Positions 8,737 through 17,954 of a stretch of DNA of 64,000 nucleotides are shown here, piece after piece. The translations under genes and the position numbers were made by a program. The notes under the pieces were generated by a model. That model was not told the origin of the DNA. It worked only from the letters and a program-made list of their open reading frames with translations, and did no database searches. Within the stretch, counting starts at the first letter, position 1. Every line of letters begins with the position of its first letter. Where the stretch lies: assembly GCF_005049105.1 (NCBI RefSeq), contig NZ_SUKA01000001.1, forward strand, positions 1,302,001-1,366,000, read 5' to 3'. The stretch comes from Sphingobacterium alkalisoli (lineage in GTDB: Bacteria; Bacteroidota; Bacteroidia; Sphingobacteriales; Sphingobacteriaceae).

Positions 8737-9358
8737 CTCTTAGTAGTTTCAATGCTTGCGTTAATGTACTTATGTTTTTTAATCCTGGTTCTATTTCAAA
8801 TTTGGAATTCAGATCCAAACCAAATAACCGATCATCTTCAAAATCTTTAGCTTCCTGAATATTAGCTAGCGACAGTCCTCCACTCAAAAAATAAGGCTTG
8901 TCATAGGGGTAGTCTTTTAGCTTTTGCCAGTTAAAGCTTCGCCCGGTTCCTCCATGTTCCGCGCTTTTTGTGTCAAATAAAAATAAATCTACATCGTTGA
9001 GAAAAGGCTCGACGCTTTTCCATTCAAATTGATCATCAATTCCAAATGCTTTGATGAGCTGGATACCTGACTCGGTGATTTGTTGGCAGAAATGAACATC
9101 TTCATCTCCGTGTAGCTGTATGGTATCTAAGGCGAAATCCACTATTTTGGTTTTTATATATGCTATAGGAGCATTTACGAATACGCCAGTACGCTTTAAC
9201 TTCGTGGAAGAAGGCACAAATGCAATTTGATCTACAAAACGTTTAGACTGTCGGTAAAATATAAATCCCATATAGTCGATATTTAGGGAGGCCACATCAG
9301 CAATATTCTGTGGATCCCGCATTCCGCATACTTTTATTTTAAGATTCCGACTAGCCAT
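8729..9358 (-). CDS. trpF: Phosphoribosylanthranilate isomerase
   Basis: This enzyme performs the Amadori rearrangement of phosphoribosylanthranilate to CdRP. The 209-residue TIM barrel shows the N-terminal KVCGM motif with the catalytic Cys, QLHGDED, the catalytic-Asp region FLFDTKS, and the phosphate-binding LSGGLS. It overlaps trpD by eight bases at its start and trpB by eight at its end. The next enzyme, TrpC, is not encoded in this operon. Confidence 0.95.
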   Translation of the reverse strand: MASRNLKIKVCGMRDPQNIADVASLNIDYMGFIFYRQSKRFVDQIAFVPSSTKLKRTGVFVNAPIAYIKTKIVDFALDTIQLHGDEDVHFCQQITESGIQLIKAFGIDDQFEWKSVEPFLNDVDLFLFDTKSAEHGGTGRSFNWQKLKDYPYDKPYFLSGGLSLANIQEAKDFEDDRLFGLDLNSKFEIEPGLKNISTLTQALKLLRDE

Positions 9359-10340
9359 TGATCAATGTTTTGAAACTATGCAGGGCTCTCTTTCCCAATA
9401 AGGATACTTCCGCTTCGTGATAGCAGTCTCCAAATGATTTTTTTGGATCAAATGTTTTGATTGCAAAGGCCGCGTTCGTTAATACCACATTATTTTGCTG
9501 ACCAGTGCCTTCTCCGTTGATTATCTTGCTGAAAATTGCAGCTGCCTCTTCTACAGTATCACCTCCGGTCAGGTCTTTTGCTTTTAAAGTTTCCAACCCC
9601 AGCTCACTTACCTCGTAGTAATTTTCACCGGTATTGCTGATGATTTTGAAATCACCCGTTAAGGAGATCTCATCGTATCCATCTAAAGCATGAATAATGC
9701 TGTATTGCTTCTCTGAATTTTGATAAAGATAACCATACAACCTTGCCAATTCCAGACTAAATACACCAACAGATTGAAATTTGGGATTAGCGGGGTTTGT
9801 CAACGGACCTAACATGTTAAAGAAAGTTTTAACGCCTAATGCCCGACGGATAGGTGCGACGGTTTTCATGGCTGGATGAAATAAGGGAGCATGAAGGAAA
9901 CAGATGTGAGCATGATCCAGTTGCTTATTAAGAATGTTGCTGTCATTGGTAAATGTATAGCCCAGGTGCTCCATCACATTGGAAGATCCGCATCCAGAAG
10001 ATACACCTACATTACCGTGTTTGGCCACATGATACCCTGCTCCTGCGACGACAAATGAAGCTAATGTCGAAATGTTGAACGTGTTTTTTCCATCTCCCCC
10101 GGTTCCGCACATGTCGATTAAATCGTATCCGTCGAAATTGACTTTCAGGCATAGATCATACATAGCATCTCTAAATCCTCCTAGCTCCTCTACACGAATG
10201 CTTCTCATGCCGTATGTCGTCATAAAGGCCGCTATCTGATGGGAGTCGTATTTGCCTGTAGCGATATTGGTCAGGATATCATAGGCTTCTTTCCGTGAGA
10301 AAGATTTATATTCAAACAAATGTGCTAATATTTTTTTCAT
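9351..10340 (-). CDS. trpD: Anthranilate phosphoribosyltransferase
   Basis: Transfers the phosphoribosyl group of PRPP to anthranilate. The 329-residue class IV phosphoribosyltransferase shows the PRPP-binding CGTGGDGKNTFNIST, KHGNVGVSS and the anthranilate-binding region around HPAMKTVAPIRRALGVKTFFNMLGPL. It is the first structural gene after an attenuator (leader peptide at 10542-10589, terminator at 10463-10491). There is no glutaminase fusion, and trpE and trpG are absent from this locus. Confidence 0.96.
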   Translation of the reverse strand: MKKILAHLFEYKSFSRKEAYDILTNIATGKYDSHQIAAFMTTYGMRSIRVEELGGFRDAMYDLCLKVNFDGYDLIDMCGTGGDGKNTFNISTLASFVVAGAGYHVAKHGNVGVSSGCGSSNVMEHLGYTFTNDSNILNKQLDHAHICFLHAPLFHPAMKTVAPIRRALGVKTFFNMLGPLTNPANPKFQSVGVFSLELARLYGYLYQNSEKQYSIIHALDGYDEISLTGDFKIISNTGENYYEVSELGLETLKAKDLTGGDTVEEAAAIFSKIINGEGTGQQNNVVLTNAAFAIKTFDPKKSFGDCYHEAEVSLLGKRALHSFKTLING

Positions 10341-10462
10341 CTACTTTTTTATTGCTTTCAATGAGCTCGTAAGCTCGGTTAGTGATTGATGATAGTTTGA
10401 TCTAACTATAATTTCCGATATCATCAATGCTTGTTACATCGGGTTCAACAATAATATAAAAC

Positions 10463-10491
10463 AAAAAAAGGCTCACCCGAAAAGGCAAGCC
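10463..10491 (-). terminator. trp attenuator terminator
   Basis: On the minus strand GGCTTGCC pairs with GGTGAGCC (8 bp, two G-U wobbles, loop TTTTCG) and is followed by seven T residues. It lies between the leader peptide and trpD, 122 bases before the trpD start, and not at a gene end. That placement is the one expected of an attenuator. Confidence 0.8.
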
Positions 10492-10541
10492 CGCTATTTT
10501 TTGATATGTATCAATTTACGCAATAGGTGTCTGCCACAACA

Positions 10542-10589
10542 TTAGCTGTTATGCCACCACGAAGCTTTAAATGATACAATTGTTTTCAT
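10542..10589 (-). CDS. trpL: trp operon leader peptide with tandem Trp codons
   Basis: ATG at 10589 opens a 15-codon frame, MKTIVSFKASWWHNS, ending TAA at 10542. Two adjacent TGG codons (residues 11-12) just before the stop match the architecture of trp leader peptides controlling ribosome-mediated attenuation. Upstream is a promoter with both Bacteroidota elements; downstream are a segment with partial complementarity to the terminator's left arm (GGCA against TGCC) and the terminator itself. When charged tRNA-Trp is scarce, ribosomes would stall at the TGG pair and allow read-through into trpDFBA. That mechanism is inferred from known systems. The frame is too short for ordinary gene calling. 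Confidence 0.8.
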   Translation of the reverse strand: MKTIVSFKASWWHNS

Positions 10590-10606
10590 ATTCTTTATTA
10601 TTATCA

Positions 10607-10638
10607 CAAATATCTTATAAGTTTTTTAAAAAAGCAAA
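10607..10638 (-). promoter_or_regulatory. Putative trp operon promoter
   Basis: On the minus strand TTTG (10635-10638) is followed after exactly 20 bases by GATATTTG (10607-10614), seven of eight matches to TAnnTTTG. Transcription would start roughly ten bases before the leader peptide ATG. Confidence 0.6.
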
Positions 10639-10660
10639 ATGTATTTTATAAAAATAAAAA

Positions 10661-11113
10661 TTAGTATGTAACAAAATGCGCTAAGTTATTGCCTTTTGAT
10701 ACCAAGGTGAACGATGCGATTTTGTCTTTATCGATATACACCGCTAGCACTTGTCTTTTTTTATATTGTAAGAAATACATCCTATTGATATCCAGTTTTT
10801 CGGGGTCAATATCTCGCACCTCCTTGCGTGGCATGTTGGCGTAAGGGATATACTGAATATCAGCGATATTTTTGTATAGCAAATTTATACGTACTTCTTC
10901 TAAACTTACTTCTAAGTAATCGTACTTTTCATTTGAGGGGTGATCTACCTTTATATATTGGCTCAAAACAACATCTACTGCAATGTTTTCATCTCCTAGA
11001 TCGGCTATAAAATTTTTTATTACCTGGATGTCATCCTGCTTTATGGAGTCTTGGTTTTGCGCAAAAATGTAAGGAGATGATAAGGTGAAAATGAATGCCA
11101 ATAGAATTCTCAT
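10661..11113 (-). CDS. Exported protein of unknown function
   Basis: A 150-residue protein with a clear signal peptide (residues 1-18, cleavage likely after IFAQ). The mature part alternates hydrophobic and charged residues and has many Asp/Lys/Tyr residues; I recognise no domain. It has no obvious partner: the trp promoter begins just after its stop, and the DUF2795 gene lies 200 bases upstream. It is presumably periplasmic or surface-anchored by another route, since no lipobox Cys is present. Confidence 0.75.
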   Translation of the reverse strand: MRILLAFIFTLSSPYIFAQNQDSIKQDDIQVIKNFIADLGDENIAVDVVLSQYIKVDHPSNEKYDYLEVSLEEVRINLLYKNIADIQYIPYANMPRKEVRDIDPEKLDINRMYFLQYKKRQVLAVYIDKDKIASFTLVSKGNNLAHFVTY

Positions 11114-11273
11114 GTTTTCAATTTAAAGATAAGACACATTTTAGGAGAAAAGGATTAGTCTTGGACGCAGTAAATTCAATTTACCTACGCACTTTAATGT
11201 ACAGGTCCAACCGCTACCATTTGCTGGCGTACAGTCAAAATCTAGTATATACCTTGGCAGGTAGCCGATAGAA

Positions 11274-11307
11274 ATAAAAATCGCACTTTTGCTCGTGCGA
11301 TTTTTAT
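11274..11307. terminator. Terminator after the DUF2795 gene
   Basis: A 13-bp perfect stem (core AAAAATCGCAC and complement) with an 8-nt loop; the U-tract is present on both strands. It lies directly after the stop of the leftward DUF2795 gene. Confidence 0.85.
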
Positions 11308-11313
11308 GATGGA

Positions 11314-11535
11314 TTAATACTCGTCTTCATTGAAAAAGAAATCGTCCTTAGTGGGGTAATCTGGCCAAATTTCCTCAATATTCTCGTAGGGTTCACCGTC
11401 ATCTTCCAACGCTTGAAGATTCTCTATTACTTCTACCGGAGCGCCAGAACGAATTCCATAATCGATTAATTCATCTTTTGTTGCAGGCCATGGCGCATCT
11501 TCCAAATGCGATGCTAATTCTAGTGTCCAATACAT
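11314..11535 (-). CDS. DUF2795 domain protein
   Basis: A 73-residue acidic protein that matches the highly conserved short Bacteroidota form of DUF2795: WTLELASHL, DAPWPATKDELIDY, RSGAPVEVIENL and the acidic C-terminus IWPDYPTKDDF. The function is unknown. The fold is probably a small helical domain, and the protein is cytosolic as it has no signal sequence. It is monocistronic, with its own promoter and terminator. Confidence 0.88.
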   Translation of the reverse strand: MYWTLELASHLEDAPWPATKDELIDYGIRSGAPVEVIENLQALEDDGEPYENIEEIWPDYPTKDDFFFNEDEY

Positions 11536-11565
11536 AGTCTTACAATTTATGTTTTATCTTTTTCG

Positions 11566-11596
11566 CAAAAATAGTATTTAATTTGACTATATCAAG
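11566..11596 (-). promoter_or_regulatory. Putative promoter of the DUF2795 gene
   Basis: On the minus strand CTTG (11593-11596), 19 bases, then TATTTTTG (11566-11573), an exact -7 match. The 5' UTR would be about 25-30 bases. Confidence 0.5.
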
Positions 11597-11681
11597 TTAT
11601 TTTTTCGATAGGTTGCGATTGTGGTGTTAATATATTGGTGTTCAGTTAGATAAATTTATGTTTTTCCTTGTTTATGACTTT

Positions 11682-12425
11682 TTAATGATCGTTATATATA
11701 TCCCAATACGATTTCATGCGATGATATACCTCCGTTTGTAATTGAATGCTTGCCTCGGTTGTTAAATTTTGCGTATCTATAGGCGCTAACACCGTAATGT
11801 GGACAATACCGGGGCGTGATCCTTTCTTTAGTCCGTCGTCCCAAAGTACCTTCCAGGCATCTTGTATGACGACAGGAATAATTTGGACTTGATTTTCGAT
11901 AGCAATGCGAAATGAACCTGATTTAAACCCATGGAGCCGAGGAGGGTATTCATCGTCGATTTTTCCTTCCGGAAAAATAACAATGGTCTTACCTTCGTTT
12001 ACCAGTTGATGTGCTCGTTTGAACGACCGGAAAGCGGATACTTTACTTTTGCGATCTACGGCAATATCTACGCTTTTAAAAAATATACCAGTAACCGGAT
12101 TTTTGAGTAATTCTATTTTCCCCATAAACGAAAAGGGCTGTTTACAAACGTAGTTGACGGCGGTTATATCTAAAATGGAGGTATGGTTGGGACAAATAAC
12201 ATATGGTTTCGTCCAGTCGATCGTTTTTTCAAAAGCTACCTTGAATCGAATACCGACGAGTCGACAAGCTAACAAGCTGATCCATTTACGAAGGAAGACA
12301 ATTTGATTATAATAGTTAGAGGGGCGTAAAATAAGGTAACGTAAGATAGGATAGGCGAGAGCAAAGAAAAATAACACGGCACCGTAATATACGATGGTGT
12401 GCGTTTTTCTCAATAGTTTAACCAT
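11682..12425 (-). CDS. plsC: 1-acyl-sn-glycerol-3-phosphate acyltransferase (PlsC family)
   Basis: Acylates lysophosphatidic acid to phosphatidic acid in phospholipid synthesis. The 247-residue protein shows an N-terminal membrane segment (about 10-32), acyltransferase motif I as NHTSILD (catalytic His and Asp), motif II near VDRKSK, and motif III as FPEGKIDD. A -7 motif (TAGGTTTG, 12430-12437) ends four bases before the ATG, so the transcript may be leaderless. A dispersed palindrome lies upstream, between this gene and the dipeptidase gene. The substrate could also be another lysolipid or an ornithine-lipid precursor. Confidence 0.88.
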   Translation of the reverse strand: MVKLLRKTHTIVYYGAVLFFFALAYPILRYLILRPSNYYNQIVFLRKWISLLACRLVGIRFKVAFEKTIDWTKPYVICPNHTSILDITAVNYVCKQPFSFMGKIELLKNPVTGIFFKSVDIAVDRKSKVSAFRSFKRAHQLVNEGKTIVIFPEGKIDDEYPPRLHGFKSGSFRIAIENQVQIIPVVIQDAWKVLWDDGLKKGSRPGIVHITVLAPIDTQNLTTEASIQLQTEVYHRMKSYWDIYNDH

Positions 12426-12520
12426 AGTGCAAACCTAAATAAATTTGAAACAAAAAAGTTGGCTTCCGTTAGATAAAACAACAGGTGCATATATCAAGAT
12501 AATTGACCCGCGAAAAAACA

Positions 12521-12592
12521 CGTCACTGCGAGGAGGTTACGACGCGGCAGTCTTTTTAAGATTGCTTCGTTGCTGCGCGCCTCACAATGACG
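12521..12592. repeat. Imperfect palindromic intergenic repeat
   Basis: The ends CGTCACTGCGAGG (12521-12533) and CCTCACAATGACG (12580-12592) are inverted copies differing at two positions that still allow G-U pairing. The interior contains AAGATTGCTTCG. This looks like a dispersed palindrome of the GTCATTGCGAGG...GATTGCTTCG type that I know from intergenic regions of many bacteria. It lies between the dipeptidase and plsC genes and may fold as a hairpin in the transcript. It is the only copy in this window. Confidence 0.55.
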
Positions 12593-12613
12593 TTAGACAT
12601 CTCTTACTCTGTC

Positions 12614-13984
12614 TTACTTGCTTAATTCTGCGTAATATTTATGGAACAAGGGAATAGTTTCGATTCCCCTTAAATAGTTTTCAATACCATATTTTTCATT
12701 CGGAGAATGTAAATTATCGCTGTCCAATCCAAAACCCAACAATACGGTCTTGATGCCCAATTCCTTTTCAAATAAGGCTACGATAGGTATAGAACCTCCA
12801 CCGCGTGTGGGGATCGGTTTTTTGCCGAATGTATCGGTTAGGGCTTTTTCGGCAGCTCTGTATGCGATACTATCCGTAGGCGTTACCACAGGTTCTCCTC
12901 CATGATGCGGTTTTACCTTCACTGTTACACAATCAGGAGCTATTTCCTGAAAATGATCTTCAAAAAGTTTCGTGATTTTTTCAGAGCTCTGATTTGGCAC
13001 CAAACGCATGGAAATCTTTGCAAAAGCTTTGGAAGGTAAGACTGTTTTTGCACCTTCTCCAATATATCCGCCCCATATGCCATTTACTTCAAGCGTAGGA
13101 CGTATGCCGGTTCGTTCAATTGTTGTGAAATTTTTCTCCCCCCAAATATTGGCGATGCCAAGATCGGATTTGTATTCTTCAATATCAAAAGGAGCTTCAT
13201 TTAGCGCTTTTCTTTCCTCGGCTGTCAATTCCACAACATCATCATAAAATCCGGGAATGGCAATATGGTTATTCTCGTCGTGTAACGATGCGACAAGTTT
13301 AGCTAATATCGTTGCCGGATTGGCTACAGCGCCACCGTATACTCCAGAATGTAGATCGCGGTTAGGACCTGTTACCTCTACCTCCACGTAAGAAAGTCCG
13401 CGTAGTCCAGTTTCTAAAGATGGATTTTCGAGGCTGATCATTGAGGTGTCGGATATAACGATGACATCTGCTTTTAGACGTTCTCTGTTTTCCTTTACAA
13501 AGATACCTAGGTTTGCGGAGCCAACTTCCTCTTCTCCTTCGATCATGAATTTGATGTTACATGATAACTGTTCATTTTTCATCATGTACTCAAATGCTTT
13601 CACGTGCATATAAAATTGGCCTTTGTCGTCTGCCGCACCGCGGGCATAGATTTTACCGTCGCGAACAGTTGGTTCGAAGGGAGGAGTGTCCCATAACTCT
13701 ATGGGATCTGCAGGCTGTACGTCGTAGTGACCATATACCAAAACTGTAGGTAAGGACGGATCAAAAACTTTTTCACCATATACAATAGGATAACCTGCTG
13801 TGGGACAAATTTCTACTTTGTCAGCTCCGGCGTCTTCTAGTTTTTTGGCTACGAATTCTGCTGTATTCAATACGCCTTCCTTATACTGAGGATCAGCACT
13901 TACTGAAGGAAAACGCAATAACTCAAGTAGTTCGTCTAGGAAGCGTTGTTTGTTTGCTTCCACATAATCTTTGATATTTTGCAT
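12614..13984 (-). CDS. M20 family dipeptidase
   Basis: A 456-residue zinc peptidase of the M20 dipeptidase (carnosinase/CNDP-like) group. Metal and catalytic motifs are visible: YGHYDVQP (His and catalytic Asp), RGAADDKGQ (bridging Asp), EGEEEVGS (catalytic Glu and metal Glu), and a C-terminal LHSPNEKY with the final metal His. A lid/dimerisation domain occupies roughly residues 190-350. There is no signal peptide, so it is cytosolic and probably cleaves dipeptides taken up by the cell. A -7 motif TACCTTTG (14001-14008) lies 16 bases before the start. Confidence 0.93.
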   Translation of the reverse strand: MQNIKDYVEANKQRFLDELLELLRFPSVSADPQYKEGVLNTAEFVAKKLEDAGADKVEICPTAGYPIVYGEKVFDPSLPTVLVYGHYDVQPADPIELWDTPPFEPTVRDGKIYARGAADDKGQFYMHVKAFEYMMKNEQLSCNIKFMIEGEEEVGSANLGIFVKENRERLKADVIVISDTSMISLENPSLETGLRGLSYVEVEVTGPNRDLHSGVYGGAVANPATILAKLVASLHDENNHIAIPGFYDDVVELTAEERKALNEAPFDIEEYKSDLGIANIWGEKNFTTIERTGIRPTLEVNGIWGGYIGEGAKTVLPSKAFAKISMRLVPNQSSEKITKLFEDHFQEIAPDCVTVKVKPHHGGEPVVTPTDSIAYRAAEKALTDTFGKKPIPTRGGGSIPIVALFEKELGIKTVLLGFGLDSDNLHSPNEKYGIENYLRGIETIPLFHKYYAELSK

Positions 13985-14191
13985 TATAAACGGGTTTTTA
14001 CAAAGGTAAAGAAATAAATTAGGAAAGTAGATGTAACATTTTTTGCATTTGATCTACTAATATCATGGAATTTGAATTCTCGTACATCTTATTAAATAGT
14101 GACGGAATTAAAAACTTATTGTTAATTATGGTTAATGTTGTTGCATAGTATAAATCGTTAAATTATTTTCGCTTAAGATTATTTTCCTTGT

Positions 14192-16906
14192 ATGAAAAAA
14201 CTACTCTTTATTTTGTTACCATTTCTATTCAGCAGCGTTGCTTTTTCGCAAGCTTACTTAAAAGGTGAAATCGTAGATGAAGCAGATAAAACAAAGTTAT
14301 CGAATGCTACAATTATGCTTTTACAGGCTCGGGATTCTATTTTGGTCGATTTTACCCGATCGGGAGAAAACGGAAAATTTCAATTGATAAAGCCCGATAC
14401 CGGCTCTTACTTGTTAATTATATCCTATCCGAAATTTGGAGATTATTATACACCGATTGACGGGAACAAACAAAACGAAGACATTGGTCAGATTGGACTA
14501 AGTAGCGTGACAAACCTTCTGGAAGAAGTGCTGGTAACGGGTAAAATTCCAATTGTTATTAAAGGGGATACGGTGGAATATGATGCGTCAAGTTTCACGG
14601 TGGAAAAGAATGCCAAGGTTGAAGATTTACTTAAAGTGTTGCCCGGTATTTCCGTAGATGCAAGTGGTAAAATTACGGCGCAGGGAAAGACTGTAGAGAA
14701 GGTGTTGGTAGACGGGGAGGAGTTTTTCGGCGATGATCCTGTATTGGTAACACGGAATATTCGATCGGATATGGTGGACAAGGTACAGGTATACGAAAAA
14801 AAATCGGATCAAGCGGAACGCACCGGTGTGGATGATGGACAGCGCTCGCAAACGATCAATTTGAAACTCAAAGAGGAAGCCAAACATGGTATTTTTGGTA
14901 AGATAGAAGCAGGAGCAGCGACCGATAAGTTTTATTTAGGCCAAATGATGACCAATTATTTTAAAAAATCACTTCGATTATCAGCTTATTTGATTGCAAG
15001 TAATAACGGAAAGACAGACCTGTCGGGAGATGAAGCATCTTCGATCGGAAATGAGGATCGCGGAGGGCAGGGGCAATTTTCGGGTGAGGGGCGGCCGGAA
15101 GTCTTAAATACCGGGGTGCAGTACGCGGACAAATCGAATAATGGAAAACATTATTGGCATGTAGGATATAAGCTTAATGATGCAAATAATGATATTAACC
15201 GCTCTGTGTTTACACAAAATTCGTTAAGAGATACCGCGTTAATTACGAATAACGATTCGAGAATAAATTCACACAACAATAAGCAGGACATGTACCTGAA
15301 ATATGAAGCCAAATTTGATTCCTTAACCACCCTGACTGTTTGGGCAGGCGCTTCGCGTACAAAATCAGAATACAATTCATCTTCGGTATCGAATACAATA
15401 AATCAGTTTAACGACAGAATTAACGACAATGAAAGAAATTCCTCGAATACGAATAGGAATGAATCATTAAATGCAAGTACATTGTTTACACGGAAATTCG
15501 GAAAAGAGGGCCGTTCTTTATCCTTCTACTACGGTACGAATACCTCAGACGCAGAAAGTGATCAATATATTTACGCGTTAACAAACTATTTTAGAAATAA
15601 TGAGTTGTTACCTGACTCATTGGATCAAAATAAAGTAAGTGAAAATGCCTCTATAAATCACGACGGGAAAGTGACCTATTCCGAGCCAATTTTGAAAAAT
15701 TTGGTGGTATCTTTTGAATACGGGATTACGAATAATTTCAATCAGAATAAGCTAGAGTCTTTTAATAAGAACGAGCAGACGCAGGCTTATGATATACTTG
15801 ACGATGAATTTAGTAACGACTATGAATATAATACATTTATAAACCGTTACAATGTCGCCTTAAATTATAAGGTCGGCGATGCGTTAAATTTCAACTTCTC
15901 TAATGCATTTAACGATAATGAATTATCTCAAAAAAATAATTACGATAATTCAAAATTATCGCGTACATTCTTTACGTATAGTCCACGGATGAATACGAGA
16001 TACAGCATTACGAAGAACTCCATGTTATCGTTGAATTACCGGGGAGATAATACGCTTCCGAATCTTACACAGATACAGCCGCTACGTTCAAATGAAGACC
16101 CTTTAAATGAGTACTTGGGGAACGAAGAGCTACAGAATTCGTATACGCATAATATGGATATAAACTACTGGGCTTCTAAACTTTTGCAAGGAACATTTTA
16201 CGGATTTGGCGCGAATGCCTCAAGTACAAAGGATGCCCTGATACAAAATGTAATGACCGATAGTCTGGGAAAAAATACTTATATCTGGGATAATCTGAGT
16301 ACCCGAAATAATCAAAGTTTAAGTTTTTATTCGTGGTATTCGACTTTTCTGCACAAGAAGTATCAGATTAGGCTAGGTCTTAATCCCGGAATCACGATTA
16401 ACAAAAATTATAATTACGTAAATAGTTTGTTGGCCGCATCGTTAAATCAGACCTACAACATGGGCTTATCCCTACAGCGTAGCACGACAAAGGGATTTGA
16501 TTTTGACGTAGCTGTCGTGCCAGGTTATACCATTCGGTCTACCGATTTAAATACGCAGGCAGATAGTAAAGGATTTACGTTTAGCGCTAATAATGCATTG
16601 AAATATTATTTACCGATGAAATTTGTCCTTCAGGCTGATCTTAATTACATATATGAAGCACCTACTGAGGTCTATAGTCAAAAATTTGAACGCTTATTGT
16701 TGAACCCATCTATTTCTAAGAAATTTTTGAAAGATGAAACGTTGATGTTGACATTGGCTGCCAATGATATCTTAAATCAGAATATAGGATTCTCGAGAGT
16801 TCAAAGTGGTGCTCAGCTTACCGAGCGCAGGTATAACACAATAGGGCGATATTTTATGCTAAAAGTATCTTGGGATATTAATAAAATGTTTGTACAAGCG
16901 AATTAA
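14192..16906 (+). CDS. Large outer-membrane beta-barrel (TonB-receptor-like) protein
   Basis: A 904-residue protein with a signal peptide (1-19), a carboxypeptidase-regulatory-like beta domain (about 20-105), a plug-like region (KNAKVEDLLKVLPGI, VLVDGEEFFGDD) and a long barrel rich in Asn, Ser and Tyr ending in an aromatic-rich strand. This is the Bacteroidota outer-membrane-protein beta-barrel family (OMP_b-brl_3 type), related to TonB-dependent receptors but without the SusC length. The following gene encodes a GLPGLI protein, the usual partner of this barrel type, so the two probably form one envelope system. The substrate is unknown. Confidence 0.85.
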   Translation: MKKLLFILLPFLFSSVAFSQAYLKGEIVDEADKTKLSNATIMLLQARDSILVDFTRSGENGKFQLIKPDTGSYLLIISYPKFGDYYTPIDGNKQNEDIGQIGLSSVTNLLEEVLVTGKIPIVIKGDTVEYDASSFTVEKNAKVEDLLKVLPGISVDASGKITAQGKTVEKVLVDGEEFFGDDPVLVTRNIRSDMVDKVQVYEKKSDQAERTGVDDGQRSQTINLKLKEEAKHGIFGKIEAGAATDKFYLGQMMTNYFKKSLRLSAYLIASNNGKTDLSGDEASSIGNEDRGGQGQFSGEGRPEVLNTGVQYADKSNNGKHYWHVGYKLNDANNDINRSVFTQNSLRDTALITNNDSRINSHNNKQDMYLKYEAKFDSLTTLTVWAGASRTKSEYNSSSVSNTINQFNDRINDNERNSSNTNRNESLNASTLFTRKFGKEGRSLSFYYGTNTSDAESDQYIYALTNYFRNNELLPDSLDQNKVSENASINHDGKVTYSEPILKNLVVSFEYGITNNFNQNKLESFNKNEQTQAYDILDDEFSNDYEYNTFINRYNVALNYKVGDALNFNFSNAFNDNELSQKNNYDNSKLSRTFFTYSPRMNTRYSITKNSMLSLNYRGDNTLPNLTQIQPLRSNEDPLNEYLGNEELQNSYTHNMDINYWASKLLQGTFYGFGANASSTKDALIQNVMTDSLGKNTYIWDNLSTRNNQSLSFYSWYSTFLHKKYQIRLGLNPGITINKNYNYVNSLLAASLNQTYNMGLSLQRSTTKGFDFDVAVVPGYTIRSTDLNTQADSKGFTFSANNALKYYLPMKFVLQADLNYIYEAPTEVYSQKFERLLLNPSISKKFLKDETLMLTLAANDILNQNIGFSRVQSGAQLTERRYNTIGRYFMLKVSWDINKMFVQAN

Positions 16907-17060
16907 CTTATAACAGCTCTATTGACTGTAGAATTATCCACTGGGTCCTGGACATTCCACGTGCCGCTGAAGAAGTCAAACGAAGCTTACCACGCTCACG
17001 AAAGAAATGTACGGTATGCGATGGATACCATTCTAAAATTTATTTAAAAATATACACGAT

Positions 17061-17846
17061 ATGAAATTTATATTATTTGTCAGTCTATTTATATTATGCT
17101 TCCATTTTCCATTGAAAGCGCAGTATACTTATTTTCCGCAACAGGGGACAATAAGCTATGAGAAAACGATCTTCATAAAGAATCTGGTAAAACGCTATGG
17201 TGCGTACGCAAAGGATGAAAATTCAAAACAGATGATGCTCTCACTACTGGATCGACTTCCTGAAAATCATGTATTTAAAAAGAAAGCATCATTTTCTGAT
17301 AAGGAAGTGTTGTTTGAGCACGTAAAAGAGGATTACACTGAATCTGTTCGTATGATGATGCAAATGGGGGTTATCGAATCGGGTATCACCACCTACCAAA
17401 ATTTGGGAGAGAAGCGTATGAAGTCTTCTTTTGATCTCGGAGGACAATCGATTCTCGTGGATGATGAGATGGTTGGTGTGAAATGGAAGATAACGGATGA
17501 ATATAGATCAATAGCGGGATATAATTGTCGAAGAGCCAATGGTCTAGTTATGGATTCGATTTACGTTGTTGCATTTTATACAGATGAAATTCCTGTTTCT
17601 TTAGGCCCTTCTAGTTTTAATGGGTTGCCCGGGATGATATTAGGGCTGGCAGTGCCCGAGCTACACTATAATATTTTCGCCACCAAGGTAGATCTGACAC
17701 CATTAGCACCGGGCGCGTTGGCAATCGGTAAAGTAAAGGCCAAGCCGATGACACGGAAGGAAGTATATGATCAATTGAGTGCGGTTTTAATAGGATTTTT
17801 GGGAGAGAAGATGTTCAACTTAGTTATGGCAGGATGCTATTTGTAA
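17061..17846 (+). CDS. GLPGLI family protein
   Basis: A 261-residue exported protein with a signal peptide (1-20) and the family signature at residues 188-193 (GLPGMI), preceded by the usual IAGYNCRRA and FYTDEIP blocks. GLPGLI proteins are periplasmic or surface proteins of Bacteroidota with no defined biochemical function, commonly encoded beside barrels such as the preceding gene (155-base gap). The motif variant GLPGMI is normal. The terminator downstream is shared with the convergent histone-like gene. Confidence 0.9.
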   Translation: MKFILFVSLFILCFHFPLKAQYTYFPQQGTISYEKTIFIKNLVKRYGAYAKDENSKQMMLSLLDRLPENHVFKKKASFSDKEVLFEHVKEDYTESVRMMMQMGVIESGITTYQNLGEKRMKSSFDLGGQSILVDDEMVGVKWKITDEYRSIAGYNCRRANGLVMDSIYVVAFYTDEIPVSLGPSSFNGLPGMILGLAVPELHYNIFATKVDLTPLAPGALAIGKVKAKPMTRKEVYDQLSAVLIGFLGEKMFNLVMAGCYL

Positions 17847-17897
17847 ACTCTTCATCCTTAAGTAGTAATGGGCTGCCTGGCTGCGGTCAATACAAAC

Positions 17898-17933
17898 AAA
17901 AAACCTGATTTACAGACGTAAATCAGGTTTTTT
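17898..17933. terminator. Bidirectional terminator
   Basis: A perfect 16-bp stem (AAAAAACCTGATTTAC and complement) with a 4-nt loop. T residues on both strands serve the convergent GLPGLI and Hc1-like genes. Confidence 0.87.
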
Positions 17934-17954
17934 ATATTCAAATAAACAATAGAA

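Noticed and set aside
12445..12657. 70-codon plus-strand frame between plsC and the dipeptidase gene
   Set aside because: It runs through the palindromic repeat and into the dipeptidase antisense strand; no conserved features.
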